Origin: Gammaproteobacteria bacterium
GTDB taxonomy: Bacteria; Pseudomonadota; Gammaproteobacteria; SG8-11
Assembly (NCBI GenBank): GCA_016200445.1
Contig: JACQEQ010000269.1
Coordinates: 1 to 15,725 of the forward strand
DNA length: 15,725 nucleotides
Direction of reading: 5' to 3'
A program made the position numbers and the translations under genes. Under the pieces are notes generated by a model. The model saw only the letters and a list, made by a program, of their open reading frames with translations, had not been told where the DNA came from and searched no databases. Below are positions 1 to 5,970 of the stretch, one piece after another. The first letter of the stretch is position 1, and each line of letters opens with the position of its first letter.

Positions 1-14
1 GGACTATGTTCATG

Positions 15-97
15 ATGGACCTCCTGGCTGTTAAGCACTCTCCCAATTCTAGTGCGGCTTACGCCACGCACCGGAGCGGGGAGGTCCATGTCATTCG
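15..97 (+). other. Possible attC of a preceding integron cassette (partial)
   Basis: A perfect 10-bp inverted repeat (15-24 against 80-89) encloses an inner imperfect palindrome (about 25-38 against 50-66). Seven bases after the right arm comes the G at 97, followed by TTAGCT, which is the start of the next cassette (see 98-1192). An attC is expected exactly here if another cassette lies to the left, and the nested hairpin with the core G at its right edge fits that. No R'' core ending in AAC is visible at the left edge, so the site either begins upstream of the window or is atypical. An attI site is the alternative. Confidence 0.4.
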
Positions 98-106
98 TTA
101 GCTGCT

Positions 107-112
107 AGGAGA
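107..112 (+). promoter_or_regulatory. Shine-Dalgarno deciding a TTG start
   Basis: AGGAGA lies 8 bases before the TTG at 121 and 9 bases after the cassette boundary at 98. It decides the start of the cassette gene, because the nearer ATG at 114-116 is out of frame. Confidence 0.65.
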
Positions 113-120
113 TATGTCCC

Positions 121-1146
121 TTGAACGTGACCGAGGAAAGCCTCCGTTCGTACATCGAGGCATTTCATCGCTCTCTAGAGGTTTCAGCGCGCGAGTTCTT
201 GCCACCTGAATACAGGTCCGAGCTCTTCCACGCTTCGCTATTGCCCGCTCGAATTACGGGCTATGTCTCAACGCAGTTCGGTGTTGCCATCGAGTATGAG
301 CGCGCCCCCGAAACATCGATTCAGATCGTCAGAGGCAGTGCGCGGATCGAGGACCTATTTGTTCAGGCTCCACCTCAGACGCGTGCGATTGGCCTCATGT
401 TCAACATCGCCGCCCCGGGCACAGGCTTCGCCAAACTCACCCTTTCAGGGGGCTTCCCTTTCCGTCTCGCTTCGCAAAATGCATCAGTCTCATTTGAAGA
501 TGTCGCGTTTGAGATCGGCCAATGGAAGCGCGTAGTTCTATTTGCAGAGGTCTCTGGAAACCGCGATGCAGCAAACTGGAATATAGGAAAGGCGGAATCG
601 CGGGCGAAGGACGAAGTGCTCGCTGCGATGCTGCAACTGACACGCGCAAATGAACGAAAGATCAGCATTTCAGACTACATAAGGGAATTTAAGAGTAAGA
701 CGATCCTCGTGCTTGGTGACTACGACCCCGAAGGAAGTAATCGACTCCATGGAATCGCCCAGAGCTTGGTGGCACTCGGCTACGATCCAATCCTTGTGAA
801 AGATATCCCAGATCACCCGCATCACGACCTCCCACAGAAGGTCGTAGCGATAGGAGCAATCAGTCGGTTCGTGATAGTTGATGATTCGTCGAAATCTGGT
901 CATCTGTTAGAGGTTCAGTTGTGTAAGATAAACAACTGGGTAACAGTTCTGCTGCGAGCTGGGGGAGTGGGTGGGTCGTGGATGACTGCCGGGGCATCAC
1001 ATGCTAGCAACGTTATTAATGAGCTGCCGTATGACCCGTCTTCGCCTAGCCACGCAATCGGCAATGCAGTTCAGTGGGCTGAAGCAAAGCTGCAGGAACT
1101 ACAGCGAAAGTTTGAAGGTACGTATCCATGGCGTGCGCGCAGCTAA
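121..1146 (+). CDS. Cassette-encoded protein with TIR/deoxyribosyltransferase-like C-terminal region, function unknown
   Basis: The protein is 341 aa. The TTG start is chosen because AGGAGA (107-112) lies 8 bases upstream and the ATG at 114 is in another frame that soon stops. Residues about 1-190 resemble no family I know; residues 45-145 look beta-rich. Residues about 193-325 look like a Rossmann-type alpha/beta domain: strand 1 TILVLGD (194-200), an alternating core around YDPILVKD (221-228), SRFVIVDDS (248-256), then SGHLLEV (259-265) and a strand VTVLLR (274-279). This order resembles TIR-like and nucleoside 2-deoxyribosyltransferase-like domains, where a glutamate after the third strand is often catalytic; E264 would be the candidate. 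There is no signal peptide or membrane segment. As the only gene of an integron cassette, a defence or NAD/nucleotide-processing role is possible, but this is inference. The CDS is secure; the domain call is tentative. Confidence 0.8.
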   Translation: MNVTEESLRSYIEAFHRSLEVSAREFLPPEYRSELFHASLLPARITGYVSTQFGVAIEYERAPETSIQIVRGSARIEDLFVQAPPQTRAIGLMFNIAAPGTGFAKLTLSGGFPFRLASQNASVSFEDVAFEIGQWKRVVLFAEVSGNRDAANWNIGKAESRAKDEVLAAMLQLTRANERKISISDYIREFKSKTILVLGDYDPEGSNRLHGIAQSLVALGYDPILVKDIPDHPHHDLPQKVVAIGAISRFVIVDDSSKSGHLLEVQLCKINNWVTVLLRAGGVGGSWMTAGASHASNVINELPYDPSSPSHAIGNAVQWAEAKLQELQRKFEGTYPWRARS

Positions 1147-1198
1147 CCCGTCGTTCCAGCGGACCGCCTACAGCGGCCGCTGAACTCCAACGTTGACG
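1141..1198 (+). other. attC recombination site of cassette 1
   Basis: All attC elements are present in order: R'' AGCTAAC (1141-1147), 5-base spacer, L'' GTTCCAGC (1153-1160), inner stem, L' GCTGAAC (1179-1185), 6-base spacer, and R' beginning GTT (1192-1194). Folding L'' on L' leaves two unpaired bases on the L'' side, C and A of GTTC-C-AGCGG-A-CCG. On the bottom strand these are G and T, the two extrahelical bases that set strand choice in known attC sites. The layout matches the aadA-type 60-base element closely. R' reads GTTGACG, off the GTTRRRY consensus. That is understandable because those bases after the G belong to the flanking DNA, not to the cassette. Confidence 0.9.
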
Positions 1199-1366
1199 GT
1201 GTAGAAAAAGCACTGCCTCAACGTCCGCTTCTTCGAAATTCTCTGAGTGTCGGCTCTTGGCGGGCTCCAGCCGTTCGACTGTATTGTTCATTTCGCCGAG
1301 TGCGGCGATAATCATATTAATGTCACGATAGGCACGCATACGCCGTCGCCAGAATTTATAGCACTC
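1193..1366 (-). pseudogene. Reverse-strand ORF fragment cut off at the attC boundary
   Basis: On the reverse strand a frame is open from a stop near 1374 down into the cassette; its first ATG is at 1337-1339. The part right of the attC encodes a charged, protein-like sequence: FWRRRMRAYRD, then MIIAALGEMNNTVERLEP, then ENFEEADVEAVLFLHRQR. Left of 1193 the frame runs through attC bases and loses this character. This suggests the 3' end of a resident gene was replaced when the cassette or array arrived here. I do not recognise the family. There is no convincing ribosome binding site, so it may be a fragment at both ends or a chance ORF. Confidence 0.25.
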
Positions 1367-1412
1367 TGATTTCTATGCTTGCGGTCACCGCAGCCTGCGG
1401 TAAATCTGAGTG
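1362..1412. repeat. Imperfect palindrome downstream of the CBS gene
   Basis: The arms 1362-1372 and 1402-1412 pair at 10 of 11 positions. Inside, TGCGGTCACCGCA is a 6-bp palindrome around one base. There is no U-tract on either strand, so it does not look like a classical rho-independent terminator. It lies between the attC and the 3' end of the CBS gene and may be the edge of an old mobile element. Confidence 0.4.
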
Positions 1413-1443
1413 GCAATCAAACCTTGAAAAGTGGACACCCCCG

Positions 1444-1827
1444 CTACACATTCTCCTGTGCCACCAACCGCACGAAATCCAGCGCCGAAACTAACCCGAC
1501 CATTTCACCGTCGTTTGTTACCAACAAACGGTGAATGTGTTTGTCTAGCATGAGTTGAGCCGCAGATTTTAGTGTGCAAGAAGGTGGCACAGTGATAACA
1601 CTGGGTGAAGCGATTTCCCACGCGGCTGCCTCGGCGGGATCACCGCCTGTGAAGTCGAACCGGACAATATCCGACTTGGTAATTATGCCGACGATCTTAC
1701 CGGCGTTGTCGACGATGGGCGCTCCGCTGATCTGCTTGGCCACAAATATTCCCTCGACCTCGCAGACCAACGTGGTGCGGGGAATTGTGCAAACCACCGG
1801 GCTCATAATGTCTCGAACTGTACGCAT
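1444..1827 (-). CDS. Small two-CBS-domain protein
   Basis: Read from the ATG at 1825-1827, this is a 127-aa protein made almost entirely of a CBS pair (Bateman module). CBS1 spans about residues 1-56, with the typical opening TVRDIMSP, then GAPIVDNAGKIVGIITKSDI. CBS2 spans about 72-125, with IASPSVITVPP, then IHRLLVTNDGEMVGLVSALD. Such modules bind adenine nucleotides and sense energy state; no enzymatic or transport domain is attached, so the partner is unknown. The start is uncertain. AAAGGA lies 13 bases upstream of this ATG. A GTG at 1903-1905 would add 26 residues unlike the family, but it overlaps an upstream reverse-strand stop as TAGTG, which could mean translational coupling. Confidence 0.85.
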   Translation of the reverse strand: MRTVRDIMSPVVCTIPRTTLVCEVEGIFVAKQISGAPIVDNAGKIVGIITKSDIVRFDFTGGDPAEAAAWEIASPSVITVPPSCTLKSAAQLMLDKHIHRLLVTNDGEMVGLVSALDFVRLVAQENV

Positions 1828-1905
1828 ACGTTGTGTTAGATCCTTTGCCAAAACAGCAGATTGATGTGTGTAGATGAACAGATTTCGAATTTGAGGCGTC
1901 GTCAC

Positions 1906-2130
1906 TATACGCCCAACGCGCGCCGCAGATTACTGTCGATGGCATCGAGAAACGCGTCGGTATTCAAATTCACACGAAGTTCACTGGCTGCAAAACTCTC
2001 GCCAGCCACTTGGGATGAGCAACTGGGTTCCCAGCGGCAAAACTTGCACCAGAGTGCAACAACGTTGTCACATTTTTCCCAACACTGTGCAGCGGCAGCG
2101 CGTTGTTTCGATGGAAAGCGCCTTCAAGCG
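1906..2130 (-). pseudogene. Possible C-terminal remnant of a reverse-strand gene
   Basis: A reverse frame is open from just after a TGA near 2131 to a TAG at 1906-1908, with no ATG and no ribosome binding site. The last part has protein-like composition (ELRVNLNTDAFLDAID, then NLRRALGV), and an upstream part carries four cysteines spaced as two pairs (CWEKC and CKFC). The stop overlaps the GTG that could start the CBS protein. The family is not recognised. It could be the tail of a decayed gene once co-transcribed with the CBS gene, or chance. Confidence 0.2.
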
Positions 2131-2402
2131 CCGTACTATTCACGCTTGCGGCACTGGCATCGTGCTTGCTCGTTACCTGTTAAGCCTACCCGGGCGATGC
2201 TGATGAGGACAACGGTGATGTTGCACTTGAAAGTGACCGCGCTGTTAATACTGCTGATGTGTTGCGCATTGTTTGGTTTGAACTACTGGTTGGGACAGCA
2301 CGCTTGAGCGCATTCCACCGGATTGTTCCAGTGAGTTGCCGCGTGGATTCAGGCTGCGGGCAAAAATCAACACCCGGGCGTCTTTTGCCAAAGGAAGACT
2401 GA
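2103..2402 (+). pseudogene. Possible decayed secreted-protein gene with dockerin-like motif
   Basis: In one forward frame, codons 2112-2180 read like a signal peptide (AVLFTLAALASCLLVTC), followed by TAA at 2181-2183. Right after the stop, the same frame continues with AYPGDADEDNGDVALESDR, then AVNTADVLRIVWF, ending at TGA 2400-2402. The second part resembles dockerin type I-like calcium-loop repeats (D-x-D/N-x-D/N-G, then VNTADVLRI). A signal peptide followed by such a motif is a common arrangement for surface proteins, so one in-frame stop may have killed a real gene. No ribosome binding site or confident start is seen, and the last 30 residues look random. Confidence 0.25.
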
Positions 2403-2436
2403 CCGTCGTTGACCTCGTACTGACCACGACACGATG

Positions 2437-2442
2437 AAGGAG
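2437..2442 (+). promoter_or_regulatory. Shine-Dalgarno of the DUF2934 remnant
   Basis: AAGGAG is placed 8 bases before the ATG at 2451, an optimal arrangement. It supports the idea that the broken ORF downstream was once translated. Confidence 0.6.
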
Positions 2443-2450
2443 CTACAGCC

Positions 2451-2656
2451 ATGCCTGACCCCGCAGCCCCGAAAGCTTCGAACCTGGCGCCGAAGGCTAC
2501 ACGGTCAGCCAGCAAAACGAGCAAGGTACGCCGACCGGTCGCAACGCTCAGCACGTCGGAAGTGCGGCACCACCTAATTGCCGTGGTGGAAATCCTGAGC
2601 AAGACTGGTTTGATACCGCAAGCCAGGTCGACAAGTTGTTCATGGCAGGAGCCTAA
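2451..2656 (+). pseudogene. Frameshifted DUF2934 protein gene
   Basis: The ATG at 2451 has a strong ribosome binding site. The frame first gives a Lys/Ala/Thr-rich N-terminus (MPDPAAPKASNLAPK), then STSEVRHHLIAVV, the start of a DUF2934 helix. At about 2583-2590 the sense jumps to the frame reading GNPEQDWFDTASQVDKLFMA and stops at TAA 2654-2656. DUF2934 proteins normally read LIAEAAYYRAERRGF, then the G-x-x-x-x-D-W tail. Here about a dozen residues between the halves are missing and the frame has changed, so a small out-of-frame deletion is the best explanation. Uninterrupted, the first frame would end at 2672 with 73 aa and a wrong tail. DUF2934 function is not established. Confidence 0.55.
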
Positions 2657-2743
2657 AGCAGGACTGTTTTGAGGTACTCTCCCAGTACGACGGAGGCGGT
2701 TTCTAGAATGGAGATGTCGTTACGCGACACTCAATTCTATTGA

Positions 2744-2985
2744 TCCGGCTTGATGAAGTTTGAAGTCAATAGTTGGCGCTTAGACTGTTCAGGGCTCGAA
2801 CGTAAGCATCCCTTCCCCTGCAAGGGGGAAGGTGACAACTGCATGGATGCCGGATGTAGAGCAACGCAGGAGCAGTTGCCGAGGATGGGGGTATTCGAAA
2901 TTACAGTGTGCTTGCACACCCCCATCCCAACCTCCCCCCTTGCAGGGGGAAGGAACTATACAACTTCAAACTTCATCAAGCCGGA
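2744..2985. mobile_element. MITE-like element with 23-bp terminal inverted repeats
   Basis: Bases 2744-2766 (TCCGGCTTGATGAAGTTTGA with AGT) are perfectly complementary to 2963-2985. The 242-bp element has no meaningful ORF and is full of internal palindromes: CCTTCCCCTGCAAGGGGGAAGG (2811-2832, near-palindrome), 2883-2892 pairing with 2918-2927, and a CCTCCCCCCTTGCAGGGGGA segment at 2931-2950. This is the structure expected of a non-autonomous, transposase-mobilised element able to fold into one long hairpin. Flanks read CTATTGA on the left and CAATAAT on the right; no clear target duplication can be read. The parent transposase is unknown. Confidence 0.6.
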
Positions 2986-3000
2986 CAATAATAATCCTGT

Positions 3001-3072
3001 CCTCGACAATTGCTCCGCGCAGCGCTCTGCATCCATGCAGTTATGACTTTCCCCTTGCAGGGACATACTCCT
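3001..3072. repeat. Second, diverged inverted copy of the MITE core
   Basis: The reverse complement of this stretch aligns with 2811-2885 of the MITE. It shares CCCTGCAAGGGG, an AACTGCATGGATGC block and a CAATTGTCGAGG block (CAGTTGCCGAGG in the MITE). It lies directly after the 3' end of glgP, whose stop codon is at 3076-3078, and may form part of its transcript end. The terminal inverted repeats of the full element are not seen here. Confidence 0.5.
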
Positions 3073-3075
3073 GCA

Positions 3076-5607
3076 TTAAGTTATTGGAAACTCAGCCTTC
3101 GGTCTGAGCATCGGAATGCTCTCTGGTACAACCTTCCACAAGTCTCGACAATATTCGTGAATGGTCCTGTCGGAGGAGAACTTACCGGAGCGTGCGGTAT
3201 TGAGAATCGACATGCGCGTCCAGCGCGGCACGTCGCGATAGGCGGCGTTGACGCGTTCTTGGCATTTGCAGTAGGAATCAAAATCCGCGAGCGCCAGATA
3301 CGGGTCGGAGCCCAGCAGATTGTCGACCAACGGTCGAAACAATTCGCTGTCGCCGTGTGCGAAGAATCCGCTGCGCAGCAGATCGATCACTTCGCGTAAG
3401 TGCGGGTTAGAGTGATACAGGTTGTAAGGCGCATATCCGGCGGCGCGCGTTTGGCGCACCTCGTCGCTGTTTAAGCCGAATAAAAAGAAATTGTCGGCAC
3501 CGACCTCGTCGCGAATTTCGATATTCGCGCCGTCTAACGTGCCGATGGTTAACGCGCCGTTCATCGCGAACTTCATATTGCCGGTTCCGGACGCCTCCTT
3601 GCCTGCGGTAGAAACCTGTTCGGAAAGATCGGCGGCCGGATACATGTGCTGGCCGTTGCGCACATTGAAATTCGGCAGAAACACCACACGCATCCGGTCG
3701 CGCGTTGCACGGTCGCGATTGACCACCTGCCCCACCGACGTGATGAGTTTGATAATCAGCTTGGCCATGCGGTACGACGGCGCGGCTTTGCCGCCGAACA
3801 AAAACGTGCATGGCTCAATGTCAAGACTTGGCTGGGCTTTGAGTCGCAGATACAAACTGATGATATGCAGCACGTTGAGATGCTGACGTTTGTATTCGTG
3901 AATGCGCTTGATCTGCACATCGAATAACGAATCGGGATCGATGCCCACGCCGGTTTGGCGCCGCACTAAAAGCGCGAAATCATGTTTGTTGGCGCGTTTG
4001 ATGGCACGCCAGCGCCCTGTAAAACTTGCATCGTCAACGAATTTTTCAATCGACCGCAATTTGTCGAGATCTGTAACCCAGTGTGTGCCGATGGCCTCGT
4101 CCAATAACTTAGTCAGGCGCGGGTTGCTCAGCACCATCCAACGCCGTGGCGTGACGCCGTTGGTTTTATTGCTGAACTTATGCGGCCACAGCTGGTGAAA
4201 GTCGTGCAGCACATCTTGCTTAAGTAATTCGCTGTGCAGTTCCGCCACACCATTGATTGCGTAGCTGCCCACACAGGCCAGATGCGCCATGCGCACATGC
4301 CGCTCGCCGGATTCGTCGATCAACGAAAGCCGCGCGATACGCTCGACATCGTTTAAGAAACGCAAGCGTGCTTCGTCCAAAAAGCGTGCGTTGATTTCGA
4401 GAATGATCTGCATGTGCCGAGGGAGCTGCGCTTGAAATAGCGCCAGCGGCCAGCGCTCCAGCGCTTCGGGCAACAAGGTGTGATTGGTGTAGGCAAAAGT
4501 CCGTTGCGTGATCGACCAGGCTTTGTCCCACGGCAAATTGCGTTCATCAACTAACAGTCGCATCAACTCCGCCACGGCGATTGCTGGATGGGTGTCGTTG
4601 AGTTGTACGGTGAATTTCTCGTGAAAACGTTCAATCGGAATACGCTGAATGCGCATGATGCGCAACATGTCTTGCAATGAACATGACACAAAAAAGTATT
4701 GCTGTTCCAGGCGTAATTGTTTGCCCTGCAAGGGTTCGTCATTGGGATACAACACCTTGGTCAGATTTTCCGAGGCGACTTTTTGTTCGACGGCGCGATA
4801 ATAATCGCCGCGATTAAACGAACTCAGATCGAACGACTCCGGCGCCTCGGCACGCCACAGGCGCAGCGTGTTGGCAGTGTTATTGTGATAGCCAAGAATC
4901 GGCGTGTCATAGGGAATACCCTTGACGATTTTTCCCGGCTTCCACACCGCATGTTCACGGCCGCGCGCGTCGATGTGTTGCTCGACCACACCGCCGAACG
5001 GCACTTCGATGGCCCACTCCGGCCGCACGATTTCCCACGGGTTGCCGCGACTGAGCCACTTGTCGGTCTTCTCCACTTGCCAGCCGTCGACGATTTGCTG
5101 TTCGAAAATACCGAACTCATAGCGAATGCCGTAACCGATGCTGGGAATTTCCAGCGTCGCCAGCGAATCGAGAAAACAAGCGGCGAGCCGGCCCAACCCG
5201 CCGTTACCCAAACCCGGCTCGGGTTCTTCGTGCAGCAATTCGTCAAGCACCAACCCCAGTTCGCTCATGGCGTGACGCACCATGTCGTACATACCGAGGT
5301 TGATCAAGTTATTGCCAAGGTGCGGCCCCATTAAAAATTCCGCCGACAGATAGCATACGGTGCGCGATTTGCGCTGCGTGTACGCCTGCGCGGTGCTAAC
5401 CCAGCGCTTGAGCATCTGATCGCGCACCGTGTACGCCAGCGCAAGATAGAAATCCTGCGTGGTTGCCAGTGCGGGAAACTTGCCCTGCACGTAAAAAAGA
5501 TTATTGAGAAAGCCGCGCTTGATGACTTCCTTGTCTACACCGTTGCGTTCCGTTTCACCGCCACGCAACGGTATCGGTCGAACTGAGCTTGTCGTTGCCG
5601 CTGTCAT
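3076..5607 (-). CDS. glgP: Glycogen/starch/alpha-glucan phosphorylase
   Basis: This is an 843-aa family GT35 enzyme, full length (E. coli GlgP is about 815). It releases glucose-1-phosphate from alpha-1,4-glucan ends in the cytoplasm. Diagnostic blocks are YLSAEFLMGPHLGNNLIN near the N-terminus, EPEPGLGNGGLGRLAACFLD, the QLNDTHPAIAVAELMRLL block, NKTNGVTPRRW, DVQIKRIHEYKRQHLN, and the pyridoxal-phosphate site EASGTGNMKFAMNGAL, whose lysine is K679. The TLDGANIEI block follows it. The ATG at 5605-5607 is preceded by AGGGAG at 8 bases. The usual partners (glgA, glgB, glgC, malQ) are not adjacent; the gene is divergent from the transglutaminase gene. Repeat elements sit immediately after the stop. 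No allosteric site can be judged from sequence alone. Confidence 0.97.
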   Translation of the reverse strand: MTAATTSSVRPIPLRGGETERNGVDKEVIKRGFLNNLFYVQGKFPALATTQDFYLALAYTVRDQMLKRWVSTAQAYTQRKSRTVCYLSAEFLMGPHLGNNLINLGMYDMVRHAMSELGLVLDELLHEEPEPGLGNGGLGRLAACFLDSLATLEIPSIGYGIRYEFGIFEQQIVDGWQVEKTDKWLSRGNPWEIVRPEWAIEVPFGGVVEQHIDARGREHAVWKPGKIVKGIPYDTPILGYHNNTANTLRLWRAEAPESFDLSSFNRGDYYRAVEQKVASENLTKVLYPNDEPLQGKQLRLEQQYFFVSCSLQDMLRIMRIQRIPIERFHEKFTVQLNDTHPAIAVAELMRLLVDERNLPWDKAWSITQRTFAYTNHTLLPEALERWPLALFQAQLPRHMQIILEINARFLDEARLRFLNDVERIARLSLIDESGERHVRMAHLACVGSYAINGVAELHSELLKQDVLHDFHQLWPHKFSNKTNGVTPRRWMVLSNPRLTKLLDEAIGTHWVTDLDKLRSIEKFVDDASFTGRWRAIKRANKHDFALLVRRQTGVGIDPDSLFDVQIKRIHEYKRQHLNVLHIISLYLRLKAQPSLDIEPCTFLFGGKAAPSYRMAKLIIKLITSVGQVVNRDRATRDRMRVVFLPNFNVRNGQHMYPAADLSEQVSTAGKEASGTGNMKFAMNGALTIGTLDGANIEIRDEVGADNFFLFGLNSDEVRQTRAAGYAPYNLYHSNPHLREVIDLLRSGFFAHGDSELFRPLVDNLLGSDPYLALADFDSYCKCQERVNAAYRDVPRWTRMSILNTARSGKFSSDRTIHEYCRDLWKVVPESIPMLRPKAEFPIT

Positions 5608-5970
5608 CTTCGTTACTCCCTGAGATTAGTGGCACCTGCTCTCGCACCGCAGTGCCTCATCCATGAATCAGCAAAATATGCGCCAGCGCGCTGCCCGCGT
5701 CGCAGTCACAGACAAAGCAGGATTTGTCTTATCTGCGCGCACTTATGCAGTGCGCTACAGCACAACGAGAATCGAGACGGTGCAAATATCCGGCGCAACG
5801 AGCACATACCCGGATGGCAAGTCGCATACTGCCCGAGGGTCATGGCGCGCGTCATTGGTGCTACGCATACGTGTGAGCGATCATGCACAGCGGGATATTC
5901 ATGTGACTTTCATGCGCGTGGCATATCGCTTGCTCAGTCATCTACACCACTTAAGGAATCGAGAACGGTT
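5608..5970. other. Divergent intergenic region, no gene recognised
   Basis: These 363 bases separate two divergent genes and must hold both promoters, but I could not point to a convincing -35/-10 pair. The frame of the downstream gene is open without a stop back to 5629 and a second forward frame is open over 5663-6028. Neither translation resembles a protein family or has a good ribosome binding site. I regard both as chance ORFs in GC-rich DNA. Confidence 0.5.

Larger units (their letters stand above)
98..1192 (+). mobile_element. Integron gene cassette 1 (complete)
   Basis: The boundaries come from attC logic. In a circular cassette, the last G plus the first bases form R', which must pair with R''. 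Bases 97-105 (GTTAGCTGC) are the exact reverse complement of 1139-1147 (GCAGCTAAC), a 9-base match 1 kb apart. The cassette has the usual compact layout: boundary at 98, Shine-Dalgarno at 107-112, start codon at 121, one ORF, and a stop codon at 1144-1146 lying inside R''. The cassette has no obvious promoter, so expression probably depends on upstream sequence, as is usual for cassettes. No attC was found between 1198 and 1444, so this is probably the last cassette of an array extending to the left. Confidence 0.85.

Noticed and set aside
3..101. Open forward frame ending TAG at 99-101, possible tail of an upstream gene
   Set aside because: The frame runs through the palindrome and over the cassette boundary, so it is more likely a chance reading of an attC than a real C-terminus.
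1411..1440. Sequence GAAAAGTGGACACCCC resembling an insertion-sequence terminus
   Set aside because: I recall similar IS ends, but there is no matching second end or transposase nearby, so I cannot support it.
1509..1531. Inverted repeat CGTTTGTT-acc-AACAAACG
   Set aside because: It lies within the second CBS domain and its codons give the expected family sequence (LLVTNDG), so no separate function is needed.
1861..2307. 148-aa forward ORF with a hydrophobic C-terminus
   Set aside because: It has no ribosome binding site, overlaps the CBS gene start region, and its composition (Arg/Ser/His-rich) is that of an out-of-frame reading; the dockerin-like frame is the better reading of the right half.
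2698..2709. GGTTTCTAGAAT, similar to the terminal repeat GGTTTCTAGGAT at 15650-15661
   Set aside because: The shared stretch is only 9 contiguous bases with no second arm nearby, so it could be chance.
4717..5334. 205-aa forward ORF
   Set aside because: It is antisense to the well-conserved N-terminal half of glycogen phosphorylase, a shadow ORF of GC-biased coding DNA.
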